Notes: generated by a model from the letters alone, not told the origin. A stretch of DNA of 64,000 nt from JALORV01 sp035429805 (GCA_035429805.1 DAOMFL010000012.1:1-64000), one strand, 5' to 3'. Counted from the first letter of the stretch, positions 8,673 to 16,637 are shown. Numbers and translations: made by a program.

Positions 8673-8729
8673 GTCGTTAGTCTCCGGGTCAGGGTTCTCT
8701 GGATGGAGAGGTCACGCGTCGACACCGCG

Positions 8730-9470
8730 TCAGATCAGGCCCCACGCAGTCTTGACGGCCACCGCGATGAGCACGATGGCGATGACGCGCTTCAGTTGCT
8801 CGGCACTGACTATTTCGCTGGCGAGCCACGCGCCGAGTGCAGCACCTGCGGCACTCGCGACTGCGGTGGCGACGAGCAGTGCGGTGCCGACGTGGCCAGC
8901 CGAGGCATGAGCGAGGAAGCCCGACAACGAGGCGAACAGCACCACGAACGAGGCGCTGGCCGATGCGCGCTTCGGTTCCAGCCCCGAAGCGATCAGCGCG
9001 GGCACGATGATGTTGCCCCCGCCCACGCCGAGCAGGCCGCCGACGAAGCCCGCGACGCTACCGACCGGCAGTCCCAGCGTCAGCGCGGCGGCCGTCGATA
9101 AGGTCTCGGGGCGCGGCTTCGGCCGGTAGAGCAGCATCGTCGCGCTGGCCAAGACCATGAAGCCGACGAACAGCCACATCAGCAGTGAACGGTCCAGCCG
9201 GAGCGCCAGCCGCACGCCCAGTGGCGAGGCGGCGACCGCCAGCACCAGCATTGGCAAGACGAGACGCCAGGCCACGAGTCGCCTGCGCACGAACGTCACC
9301 GTGGCCATGGTCATGGCCACTGCGTTCAGCAGCAGCGCGGAGGCCATCGCCGTGTGCAGTTCCACGCCCAATGCCAGGAACACTGGGATCAGCACGAAGG
9401 CGGCACCCACGCCGGCCATCGCCATCACCGTGGTCAGCACGAAGGTCAGTAGCGCCGCCAGCGCGATCAT
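8730..9470 (-). CDS. TauE/SafE-family (TSUP) permease
   Basis: A 246-residue membrane protein of the sulfite exporter TauE/SafE family (TSUP), probably 7-8 membrane segments. The two-fold repeat is seen as A-G-V-G-A-A-F-V-L-I-P near the N-terminus and G-G-L-L-G-V-G-G-G-N-I-I-V-P near residue 145. Family members export sulfite, sulfoacetate or other organosulfur anions; the substrate here cannot be told. It lies 57 bases upstream of the FmdE gene in the same leftward block. Confidence 0.85.
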   Translation of the reverse strand: MIALAALLTFVLTTVMAMAGVGAAFVLIPVFLALGVELHTAMASALLLNAVAMTMATVTFVRRRLVAWRLVLPMLVLAVAASPLGVRLALRLDRSLLMWLFVGFMVLASATMLLYRPKPRPETLSTAAALTLGLPVGSVAGFVGGLLGVGGGNIIVPALIASGLEPKRASASASFVVLFASLSGFLAHASAGHVGTALLVATAVASAAGAALGAWLASEIVSAEQLKRVIAIVLIAVAVKTAWGLI

Positions 9471-9645
9471 GGGTGGACGCGCTCATCGCCGCGACCGGGG
9501 GGCGATGGCGCAGGTCGGTATCAGAGCTTAAGCCGGCAACCCGGCGGCTCGCTGCTGCTTTCGATGGGCCGTTTGACGTCCCACATGAGTGTCTCCCGGT
9601 TGTGGGCACATTGCGTCAGCGAAGCGCAAGCCGACGGAATGCGCA

Positions 9646-9876
9646 TCACTGGGGCGCGCCGACAAGTCGCGTCGTGAGCTTCCTCGCCACCGGCGCGAGG
9701 AAGAAGATCACCGGAACGCCGACGACGTAGGCGATGGCGAACGCCTTCATCCAGCTGCCGATGAAGGTTTCGGAGAAACCGACGTTGACCGCGGTGATGA
9801 CGAAGGTCATCAGCAAGATCATCATCGCGCCCATCAGCAGAGAAAAGACGAGGTGGAATTTCTTCTGTTGTTTCAT
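9646..9876 (-). CDS. Small two-helix membrane protein (DUF2798-like)
   Basis: A 76-residue protein with two clear membrane helices (FHLVFSLLMGAMMILLMTFV and FAIAYVVGVPVIFFLAPVA) separated by a short loop with V-G-F-S-E-T-F-I, and a basic C-terminus. This matches the DUF2798 family of small inner-membrane proteins of unknown function. ATG at 9876 is chosen because it begins a compact basic N-terminus (M-K-Q-Q-K-K). It is the first gene of the leftward block that ends at 3674. Confidence 0.75.
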   Translation of the reverse strand: MKQQKKFHLVFSLLMGAMMILLMTFVITAVNVGFSETFIGSWMKAFAIAYVVGVPVIFFLAPVARKLTTRLVGAPQ

Positions 9877-9946
9877 GACGTTACCCGGAAATCCTGATTT
9901 CCTGTTGCCCGCGCCCCGGCGGCAGTCGGCCAAATCTCACCGCGCG

Positions 9947-9962
9947 CCGCACGGGCGTGCGG
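9947..9962 (-). terminator. Inverted repeat downstream of arrD (possible terminator)
   Basis: CCGCACG-GG-CGTGCGG is a perfect 7-bp dyad with a 2-base centre, about 135 bases beyond the arrD stop in the direction of transcription. There is no T-run after it, so it could equally be a protein-binding palindrome. Confidence 0.3.
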
Positions 9963-10096
9963 ACCAGTATTACCCCATGCCTCACGGGGCATAGCGGCAC
10001 CTACATTCATGGAGACGAACAAGCTCGCAAAAGGACGCCGCCTGAGTCGGGTGATTGAAGCGTCTCGCCGTCTGACCGACGAAAGCCGCGATCCAA

Positions 10097-10720
10097 CTAC
10101 GTTGCTTCCTGCGCGACGAATCGTTCGGTCAAAGTGGCAAGCGATCTGTAATACGAAGTCTCTGCCGCAGCCTTAACGGCCGCCGAGAAGGGGCCGACCC
10201 ACCGGCCGAGATGCGCGGCTACAAACCGGAGCCGCAATTCGGCCGTCTTGAACTTGCCGACCGCGTCTTTCGAAGCATCGGCGCGCGCCTCGTTGAAGAT
10301 CAGCGTGTACAGGTACTCGAGTTCCGCGGCAATGTGATCGGGCAGGTCGCGAAAGTCATCACTGATTTCGAACCCACCTTCGCCGTAGGTGGCCGAAACG
10401 GCTTGCGAAATCTGTTGTGTGAGCGTCGGGTCCTTTCTGCCCAGCCAGTAGGATTCGTAGGGCGCCGCCAGCGGCCCGGTCGGGTTCAGGAAGAGGCGGG
10501 TGTAGTCGACCAGCAGTTCTTCGGCTGGCAGGATTTCGAATGCCTCTGCCATCGCCTCAACGGATGCCGCCATCGCGTCGTCCAGCTTTGTGGCGGCTTC
10601 CTTCATCGAACTGAAAACACCCTCTTCCTTGAACTCCCGCCCCGGCTGGTAGTAGCACGCCGCCAGCAGGCGGCACAGGTCGGCGCGCGCCGCAGCTCGT
10701 TCACCGTTTGAAGCGCTCAT
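10097..10720 (-). CDS. arrD: TorD/DmsD-family chaperone for the arsenate reductase-like enzyme
   Basis: A 207-residue all-helical TorD-family chaperone (acidic, with the Y-T-R-L-F-L-N-P-T-G-P-L-A-A-P-Y-E-S-Y segment that marks the family near residue 78). Such proteins bind the Tat signal of a partner molybdoenzyme and hold it for cofactor insertion. The partner is almost certainly ArrA two genes upstream, which has a twin-arginine signal. ATG at 10720 follows AGGAACTCCG. It is separated from arrB by a terminator-like hairpin, so it is probably expressed at a lower level. Confidence 0.8.
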   Translation of the reverse strand: MSASNGERAAARADLCRLLAACYYQPGREFKEEGVFSSMKEAATKLDDAMAASVEAMAEAFEILPAEELLVDYTRLFLNPTGPLAAPYESYWLGRKDPTLTQQISQAVSATYGEGGFEISDDFRDLPDHIAAELEYLYTLIFNEARADASKDAVGKFKTAELRLRFVAAHLGRWVGPFSAAVKAAAETSYYRSLATLTERFVAQEAT

Positions 10721-10735
10721 CGGAGTTCCTCGACA

Positions 10736-10763
10736 AAAGAAGGGGCGGGCCTTCGCCCGCCCC
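10736..10763 (-). terminator. Hairpin with T-rich tail between arrB and arrD
   Basis: On the minus strand GGGGCGGGC-GAAG-GCCCGCCCC forms a perfect 9-bp stem with a 4-base loop, followed at once by TTCTTTTG. This is a good rho-independent terminator shape, yet it lies 20 bases after arrB and just ahead of arrD, so it probably acts as a partial terminator that lowers arrD expression or protects the arrAB message. Confidence 0.7.
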
Positions 10764-10782
10764 AGTTTCGCAGCTGTCGGAG

Positions 10783-11550
10783 TCAGGCGCGCGTCGCGTA
10801 CTTGCCGACGTAGTGCACGTTCGGCCGCGTGCCGGCGTCTTCCTTGAGCCGGAACGACTTCTTCGCCTTCAACACCTGCGCGATCTCGGACTTCGAGTCC
10901 TCCTGGTCTCCGAAGATTCGCGCCTTGGCAGGGCAGACCTCGACACAGGCCGGCTGCAGGCCGTTCGTGGTCCGGTGATAGCAGAACGTGCACTTTTCCA
11001 CGACGCCGGGCTTGCGGATCGGCTGGACGTCATTGCCCGTCCAGGCGTTCATGTTCGGCGTCGTGGCCCCCGCACGCGCGGCGGTCTCGGCCGGCGACGA
11101 TGTTGCACCGGGAATCAGCGCGGTCTTGCTGGCCCAGAACGGCTGCGTGCTCTCGTCCTTGAAGTTCATGCTCAGCACGCTGTAGGTTTCGCCGTTGAGG
11201 CTCGACTCGTCGACGGCCGGGCTGCTGTAGGGGCACGCGGCCATGCAGGCGCCGCAGCCGATGCACAGCGCCGGGTCGTGCAGCGTGATGCCTTCGGGCG
11301 TCTTGAACATCGCCTTCGGGTTGACCGGGCAGGCTTCCACGCAGGCGGCATTGCTGCAGTGGTTGCACAGCACCGGCATGACCCAGTGGGTGACGTTCGG
11401 GAACGTGCCCTCGGTCTTCATCACGAAATCGGCCCAGTTGAACGTCTGCTCGTTGCCCCGGGTCCGGGTGTTGTTCTCTGCCTTGCAGGCGATTGCGCAG
11501 GCTCCGCACCCGACGCAGCGCTGCAGGTCGATGACCATTCCGTATCTCAT
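10783..11550 (-). CDS. arrB: Four-cluster 4Fe-4S subunit of the arsenate reductase-like enzyme
   Basis: A 255-residue ferredoxin-like electron-transfer subunit of the DMSO-reductase family. Four cysteine groups are seen in order: C-V-G-C-G-A-C-A-I-A-C (12-22), C-N-H-C-S-N-A-A-C-V-E-A-C-P (about 62-75), C-I-G-C-G-A-C-M-A-A-C-P (about 96-107) and C-T-F-C-Y-H with a later C-V-E-V-C-P. These should bind four 4Fe-4S clusters. No signal peptide, so it should be exported with the Tat-bearing ArrA. Its start is 29 bases after arrA, with a ribosome-binding site GGAGAACGAG. No NrfD-type quinol-oxidising subunit gene (arrC) is present, so electrons may come from a CymA-like cytochrome elsewhere. Confidence 0.85.
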   Translation of the reverse strand: MRYGMVIDLQRCVGCGACAIACKAENNTRTRGNEQTFNWADFVMKTEGTFPNVTHWVMPVLCNHCSNAACVEACPVNPKAMFKTPEGITLHDPALCIGCGACMAACPYSSPAVDESSLNGETYSVLSMNFKDESTQPFWASKTALIPGATSSPAETAARAGATTPNMNAWTGNDVQPIRKPGVVEKCTFCYHRTTNGLQPACVEVCPAKARIFGDQEDSKSEIAQVLKAKKSFRLKEDAGTRPNVHYVGKYATRA

Positions 11551-11579
11551 CTCGTTCTCCGTCAGCTCGTCGGTGGGGT

Positions 11580-14132
11580 TCAGGCTTTCGCGATGCGCAC
11601 GCCGGTGAAGCCACCGTTGCGCGCTGTCGCGCCGCTGAGCCGGTCGTAGTCATCGACCAGGATGTCGTTGTTGCTGCCACCGCGCGGGATCGCCTTAGAG
11701 AAGTCTTTCGCCGCGATGCCGCCGTAGGCCCAGTGGCCCTGTCCGTAGCACTTGGTCACCGTGCCGGGTCGCACACCCTCCCAGAGCTTGAGCTTCACCG
11801 TCATCGAACCCGACGGTGAAGTGACCTTCACCATGTCGCCGGTCTTCAACCCCAGCTTGGTGCCGTCGGCCGGATTCATCTTCAGAACGTCGTCCCACGA
11901 CACATCGCCCGGATCAACCTTCTTGAACTCCTGGTACCAGGTGAGGTTCGCCGAGCGGCCCTCGCGGTTCAGCCGGCTCTTGTAGTCGATGAAGGTGAAC
12001 GGATATTCGGTCAGGCTGCCGTGACGCTTCGGCGGCTCATAGTGGGGTACGAACGCAACTTCGCCGCGCGCCACATAGCCTGTCACGGTCATGATGTCGT
12101 CGACCGTCGTGTTGTACTTCTTGGCGTGTTCCTCCAGCCCCTTCTTCGCGGTCTCGCTGTAGAACTCGAACTTCTTGGTGGCGGTGGCGAACTTGCCGCC
12201 CCAGCCGCGCTTCAACGTGTAGCGCGGGCCGCTGAACATGCCCTTCTGACGAAACTCTGCCCAGCCGGCGATTGGCGCGTCGCCCTTGAGCGGCTCCTTC
12301 GGCTTCCAGATCGGAGCGCTGGTCATCTTCGTGGCGATTTCCGAGAACTCGATCGAATTCGTCGCGGTCTTGCCGTTCTCCGGGTCCTTGAACTCTTTGC
12401 CGTAGTAGTCGGCCAGGTTGGCGAAGCCCTTCGACTTCAGCTTCTGAGCCAGCAACCAGACGATCTCGGTCTCTTCCTGTTTGACATCCCACAGGCGCTT
12501 GACCGCACCTTGCTGGATCGACGCGTAGCCAAAGCCGTTGCCCATGTTGGTGACGATCGACCAGCCCTCGGCCGAGTTGAAGGTCGACGGCAGGATGATG
12601 TCGGCGAACTGCGCCATCTCCGACGCGTTCGTCACCATCATCACGGTGAACGGCACCTTGGCGAGCGCCTGGTCCCAGCGCTGCGCGCCGGTGCAGGAGA
12701 AGTTGAAGTTGGCCCACGACCCCATGAACACCTTGCAGGCGCCCGGGTCCTTCAACATGCCGTTGGCGACGTTGTTGGTGACAACGCCGCTGCCGGGCCG
12801 AGCGTTCATCATCGCCGGCATGTCCTTGGCGCCACGCCCGTCGAGCTTCTTACCGTGACCCTTGTCCTTGGCCAGGTCATCGACGTACGCGTCGGCCTTC
12901 GGGAACGAGGCCAGCGCCGGGCTGCTCGCGCTCTGCCAGACACCGCCTTCGTTGTCGACCGAGCCCAGCAGGCCGTTGAGCGCGTACACCGCCATCGCTG
13001 CGTAGGTACCGCGCGGTGTCATCGCGACGCCGGGTCCCATCCAGACGGCGCACTTCGATCCCGCCTTGCCCATCGCGCGCGAGATGCGGACGATCTGCGC
13101 TGCCGGAATGCCGCATTCCTTCTCGGCCCAGGACGGTGTGCGGTCTTTCAGTTCGAGGTTCCACCACCTGACCACACCGTAGGTTTCCTTCTCCTCGAAG
13201 GCGGCGGGATCGACCGATTTGCCGGCGGCGAAGAGATTCCTGCCGTCCTTGAAGTCGCCGACGAACTCGCGGCTCCACATCCCCTCGGTGAGCAGCACAT
13301 GCGCAACCGCGCCGGCCAGTGCACCGTCGGTGCCGGGCAGGATCGGCAGCCATTCGTGAGACTTGGCGGCGACGTTCGAGAGTCGCGGATCAACCGCAAT
13401 CACCGTGCCGCGCGCCAGGATCTCGCCGAAGCGGTGGATCGTGTTCGGGACCTCGCGGTTCGAAGCCAGCGGGTCCGTGCCCCAGAGCACGAGGCACTGG
13501 ACCTTTTCGAGATCGTAGTCGCGATACCCGAAGAAGCCCTGCGTCAGGCCCGGGCCCATCTTCTCCGCCTCGGCACAGATCGCGCTGTGCGAGAAGTAAT
13601 TTGGCGTGCCGAAGACCTTCGGCAGTGTGCCGTACAGCAATTCGGTCGAAGTCGGTGAGTAGCGGCCGCGCATGTAGACGAGTTTCTCGGGCTCGTTGGC
13701 ATTGCGCAGCTCGATCATCTTCGTAGCGACGATGTCGAGCGCCTCGTCCCAGGTGACCGGCACCCACTTCGGGTCGACGCCCCGGCCCTTGGCCGGATTG
13801 GTGCGCTTCAGCGGCACCTTGACGCGGTCCGGGTCGTAGACCTGCTGCGGGATCAGGTGTCCGCGCGGGCAGACATAGCCGTGATTGGTCTTCGAGGCCG
13901 GATTGCCGCGCACGCGCACCGCGCGACCATCCTCGACGAAGATCTGGATCGCGCACCACTGTGTGCAACCTTGACATGTGCTGGCGACCCAGTCGCCCTT
14001 GGCCGGGCTGCCGCCTTTCGGCTTGCGCGGTGCCATCGCCGCCGAGACAGGCTCGGTCGTTGCACAGCCCGCCGAAAGCAGTGCGGCCGTCGCCGCGCTC
14101 GCCGCAACGAACTCCCTTCGCGTCAGTCTCAT
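11580..14132 (-). CDS. arrA: Respiratory arsenate reductase-like molybdopterin catalytic subunit
   Basis: An 850-residue DMSO-reductase-family enzyme, the length expected for ArrA. It carries a Tat signal (L-T-R-R-E-F-V at 3-9), the N-terminal 4Fe-4S motif C53-x2-C56-x3-C60 with C88, the motif R-G-R-Y at 155-158, and S-H-S-A-I-C-A-E-A-E-K at 181-191, where C186 should bind molybdenum. R157, Y158, H182, C186 and K191 line up by spacing with the residues I recall for the Shewanella ArrA active site. The related anaerobic arsenite oxidase ArxA is reported to have XGRGWG in place of RGRY, so ArrA is favoured: reduction of As(V) to As(III) in anaerobic respiration. ATG at 14132 follows GAGGAGAG; a TTG directly before it is less likely. 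Operon order arrA-arrB-arrD. An unusual polysulfide or other oxyanion reductase remains possible. Confidence 0.78.
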   Translation of the reverse strand: MRLTRREFVAASAATAALLSAGCATTEPVSAAMAPRKPKGGSPAKGDWVASTCQGCTQWCAIQIFVEDGRAVRVRGNPASKTNHGYVCPRGHLIPQQVYDPDRVKVPLKRTNPAKGRGVDPKWVPVTWDEALDIVATKMIELRNANEPEKLVYMRGRYSPTSTELLYGTLPKVFGTPNYFSHSAICAEAEKMGPGLTQGFFGYRDYDLEKVQCLVLWGTDPLASNREVPNTIHRFGEILARGTVIAVDPRLSNVAAKSHEWLPILPGTDGALAGAVAHVLLTEGMWSREFVGDFKDGRNLFAAGKSVDPAAFEEKETYGVVRWWNLELKDRTPSWAEKECGIPAAQIVRISRAMGKAGSKCAVWMGPGVAMTPRGTYAAMAVYALNGLLGSVDNEGGVWQSASSPALASFPKADAYVDDLAKDKGHGKKLDGRGAKDMPAMMNARPGSGVVTNNVANGMLKDPGACKVFMGSWANFNFSCTGAQRWDQALAKVPFTVMMVTNASEMAQFADIILPSTFNSAEGWSIVTNMGNGFGYASIQQGAVKRLWDVKQEETEIVWLLAQKLKSKGFANLADYYGKEFKDPENGKTATNSIEFSEIATKMTSAPIWKPKEPLKGDAPIAGWAEFRQKGMFSGPRYTLKRGWGGKFATATKKFEFYSETAKKGLEEHAKKYNTTVDDIMTVTGYVARGEVAFVPHYEPPKRHGSLTEYPFTFIDYKSRLNREGRSANLTWYQEFKKVDPGDVSWDDVLKMNPADGTKLGLKTGDMVKVTSPSGSMTVKLKLWEGVRPGTVTKCYGQGHWAYGGIAAKDFSKAIPRGGSNNDILVDDYDRLSGATARNGGFTGVRIAKA

Positions 14133-14514
14133 CAATACTCTCCTCGCCTCGAGTCAATCCGTTCGCCAGCACCAGCACAGACATGCGATCAGTGCGCGCA
14201 CGCCTGCCCGCGCAGAACGCGGGTCAGGTCGTGCAGCCAATGTCGAAGACCAGGAGGGGGCCGTGCGGCTGTGGCTGCTTCGCACGTCGTGCTGAGTCTG
14301 GGCTCAGCTGTTCGCGACTATCCCCCGCGGCAAGTTAGTGGTTTTGACTTGACGCAATTCAGGGGAGACAGCGGCGGCTGTAACCGGGGTGGTGTCAAAC
14401 GCTATGCAGAAAGGCTGCGATCAAGGAAGGCTTCTTGATCCAGCGGAAGCTGGTGAGAGGGTTCTGGCCTAGGCTTGGCAGCCGTGGGCAGATGCAGGTC
14501 GATCCTTCGTTGAT
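14133..14514. promoter_or_regulatory. Divergent intergenic region between arrA and the permease operon
   Basis: These 382 bases hold no convincing gene. They must contain the promoters for the leftward arr operon and the rightward permease-redoxin pair. Two inverted repeats stand out: GCTGAG-N6-CTCAGC at 14291-14308 and GATCAAG-N8-CTTGATC at 14419-14440. I could not pick secure -35/-10 boxes. Confidence 0.5.
14419..14440. promoter_or_regulatory. Candidate operator upstream of the permease gene
   Basis: GATCAAG-GAAGGCTT-CTTGATC is a perfect 7-bp dyad with an 8-base spacer, 75 bases ahead of the permease start. The ATCAAG/CTTGAT half-sites resemble the CTTGA/TCAAG dyad ahead of arsR at 16229, so the same ArsR may bind both. 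This is inference. Confidence 0.4.
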
Positions 14515-15975
14515 ATGAGTACAGTGCTTGAACTCCTGCGCAGCGGGGCAGGAAATCTCGCCGCTTACCTCGCCGCTCACGTCTTGCTCTGCCTGGTGCC
14601 GGCCTTCTTCATAGCAGGCGCCATGGCCGCGCTGGTACCCAAGGGCAGCATCACGCGCTGGCTGGGGCGCAGCGCGCCCGCGCATGTCTCGTATCCGGCA
14701 GCGGTTGCGGCGGGGTCGCTGCTCGCGGTGTGCTCCTGCACGATCGTTCCGCTGTTCGCGGGCATCCACAAGAAAGGCGCCGGGCTCGGGCCAGCGATCG
14801 CGTTCCTGTTCTTTGCGCCGGCCGGCAACATCCTTGCGCTGGCCTACACCGGCAGCGTCCTTGGTGCAGAGTTCGCGGCCGCGCGCTTCGTGCTTAGCCT
14901 GCTGTTCGGCGTCGGCATCGGGCTGCTGATGGCGCTGCTGTTCTGGCGCGACGACGCGCGCAATGACGCACAGACCGAGGCGCTGTTCGCTGGACAGACG
15001 CGCTTCAGTCCGGGCGCCCGCGGTTTGCTGCTCTCGCTCGCGGCGCTGCTGCTCGCCGGGACCCTGAAGCTCGCGCCTTTGACACTGACGATTGCAACCG
15101 TCCAACTGCCGCTGCCGTGGGTCGAGGCGTGGCAGGCGGCGCTGGCACAGTGGGTGCCGTTCGACGCTGCTCGCGGCGAAGAGGGCGTCAGCGTGCAGGG
15201 GGCACTGCTGATCCTGCTGCTTGCATTGCTCGGAGGAGCCGCCTGGAAGGGACTGGAGAACATCACCGAGGGTGCGACCCACTGGACCGGGCTAGCGTTG
15301 GGTCTGGCGGCTGTCACGCTGCTGGTTGCAACGATTCAGCTGACGCCGAACGGTGATCATCTGATCGTTGGCGTGACGGTCCGTCTCGTTGCGGTAGGGC
15401 TTGCCCTGGGCGCGACGATGCACTTCGGACGAAGCCTTGAAGCAGCCGAGCTTCAGTCGTGGCTCTGGGAATCGTGGCGCTTCATGAAGCAGATCTTCCC
15501 GCTGCTGCTGCTCGGCGTCTTTGCTGTGGGAGTAATTCGGCCACTGATCCAGCCGGAGTGGATCCAGGCGCTCGCCGGAAAGAACAGCGTGCTTGCGAAC
15601 GCGACCGCGGTCGTCTTTGGAGTCTTCATGTACTTCCCGACTCTGGTCGAAGTCCCGGTCGCCCGGATGTTCCTCGATCTCGGCATGCACCGTGGCCCGC
15701 TGCTCGCCTATCTGATGGCCGATCCGGAACTGAGCCTGCAGAGCATCCTGATGATTGCGGCGATCATCGGGCGTGCCAAGGCGGCCGCCTATGTCGTTCT
15801 GGTGGCGGCGTTCAGTGCAGCCGCCGGCTTGCTCTACGGGGCCTGGGTCGATGGTGCTGGCGCAGTCGTGGTGGGAGGGGGCCTCCTGCTCTTTGTGGGA
15901 GTGCTGTCCGCTGTGCTGGCAACGCTGAACGGCCGCCGCGCGCGGGTCGCTTCGCTGAGGGGAGAAAACGCATGA
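14515..15975 (+). CDS. DUF318/ArsP-like permease, second copy
   Basis: A 486-residue permease of the DUF318 (PF03773) family, larger than the copy at 6867. The signature C-S-C-T-I-V-P-L-F lies near residue 76 and the second repeat is seen as F-M-Y-F-P-T-L-V-E-V-P near 370. About ten membrane segments with a long variable middle region. The stop overlaps the start of the redoxin gene (ATGA), so the two are translationally coupled. This permease plus small redoxin arrangement is common in ars loci, where some members export trivalent organoarsenicals (ArsP). Substrate here is inferred. Confidence 0.85.
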   Translation: MSTVLELLRSGAGNLAAYLAAHVLLCLVPAFFIAGAMAALVPKGSITRWLGRSAPAHVSYPAAVAAGSLLAVCSCTIVPLFAGIHKKGAGLGPAIAFLFFAPAGNILALAYTGSVLGAEFAAARFVLSLLFGVGIGLLMALLFWRDDARNDAQTEALFAGQTRFSPGARGLLLSLAALLLAGTLKLAPLTLTIATVQLPLPWVEAWQAALAQWVPFDAARGEEGVSVQGALLILLLALLGGAAWKGLENITEGATHWTGLALGLAAVTLLVATIQLTPNGDHLIVGVTVRLVAVGLALGATMHFGRSLEAAELQSWLWESWRFMKQIFPLLLLGVFAVGVIRPLIQPEWIQALAGKNSVLANATAVVFGVFMYFPTLVEVPVARMFLDLGMHRGPLLAYLMADPELSLQSILMIAAIIGRAKAAAYVVLVAAFSAAAGLLYGAWVDGAGAVVVGGGLLLFVGVLSAVLATLNGRRARVASLRGENA

Positions 15976-16208
15976 CGACGGTGAAGATCCTCGGAACCGG
16001 GTGCGCGAATTGCCGGAAGCTCGAAGCCACCGCGCGCGAAGCCGCCGCGAGCGCCGGCGTGGCAGCCGAGTTCAGCAAGGTAACCGACATCGACGCCATC
16101 CTCGCGTACGGCGTGATGGCCACCCCGGGACTGGTCATCGACGAGAAACTCGTCAGCAGCGGGCGGATACCGACACAGGCCGAAATCCGCCAGTGGCTTA
16201 CCGGGTAG
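15972..16208 (+). CDS. Small thioredoxin-like protein (TM0996/MTH895 family), second copy
   Basis: A 78-residue thioredoxin-fold protein with active site C-A-N-C at residues 10-13 (I-L-G-T-G-C-A-N-C-R-K) and the cis-Pro loop A-Y-G-V-M-A-T-P-G. It overlaps the permease stop by 4 bases. It is clearly related to the protein at 5522-5800 but lacks the extended tail. A role in keeping the permease or its substrate thiol-reduced is plausible. Confidence 0.85.
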   Translation: MTTVKILGTGCANCRKLEATAREAAASAGVAAEFSKVTDIDAILAYGVMATPGLVIDEKLVSSGRIPTQAEIRQWLTG

Positions 16209-16228
16209 GGGCCGGGTGCAGCCCCGGG

Positions 16229-16264
16229 CTTGACATCGGTTCAAGATTTCTATAGTTTTCGAAA
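16229..16264 (+). promoter_or_regulatory. arsR promoter with overlapping operator
   Basis: TTGACA at 16230-16235 and TATAGT at 16251-16256, spacer 15 bases. The dyad CTTGA-CATCGGT-TCAAG (16229-16245) covers the -35 box and the palindrome TTTCGAAA (16257-16264) follows the -10. Transcription would begin about 16263, only 3 bases before the arsR ATG at 16266, and no ribosome-binding site is visible, so the message may be leaderless. Confidence 0.6.
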
Positions 16265-16265
16265 C

Positions 16266-16637
16266 ATGGAACCGACAGATGTTATCCGGGCTCTCTCCGC
16301 ACTGGCGCAGGACACACGCCTCGCTGCGTTCCGTCTGCTCGTTCAGCAGGGCCCCAGCGGCATGGCCGCCGGCGAGATCGCCGAAGCGCTCGACACAGCG
16401 CCCGCCACGCTGAGCTTTCACCTGAAGGAACTGGCGAATGCCGGGCTGGTCACGGCGCGGCAGGAGGGGCGCTTCGTCTACTACTGCGCGCACTTCGAGC
16501 ATATGAACCGGCTTCTGTCGTACCTGACGGAGAACTGCTGCGCGGCCGACTGCGGTTCCTCCTGTACCCCGACCATCGCCTGCGCGCCGGCCCGCAAGGC
16601 TGCCGCCGGACGCAAACCCCAAAGGAGCAAGGCATGA
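16266..16637 (+). CDS. arsR: ArsR-family arsenic-responsive repressor
   Basis: A 123-residue winged-helix repressor. The recognition helix region is T-A-P-A-T-L-S-F-H-L-K-E-L and the wing is A-R-Q-E-G-R-F-V-Y-Y. It lacks the ELCVCDL motif of the plasmid R773 type. Instead, cysteines C91, C92, C96 and C100 lie in the C-terminal helix (T-E-N-C-C-A-A-D-C), the arrangement of Acidithiobacillus/Corynebacterium ArsR proteins where such cysteines bind As(III). It should repress the ars operon that follows and be released by As(III) or methylarsenite. The start overlaps a tight promoter; the last 4 bases overlap arsI (ATGA). Confidence 0.92.
   Translation: MEPTDVIRALSALAQDTRLAAFRLLVQQGPSGMAAGEIAEALDTAPATLSFHLKELANAGLVTARQEGRFVYYCAHFEHMNRLLSYLTENCCAADCGSSCTPTIACAPARKAAAGRKPQRSKA

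Noticed and set aside
12021..13658. Open frame of 545 codons opposite arrA
   Set aside because: Antisense shadow of arrA in high-GC codon usage; no motifs.
11580..14132. Anaerobic arsenite oxidase ArxA
   Set aside because: The R-G-R-Y motif and the neighbouring residues fit ArrA; no Arx-type two-Fe-S-subunit or membrane-subunit gene order is seen. Not fully excluded without a tree.
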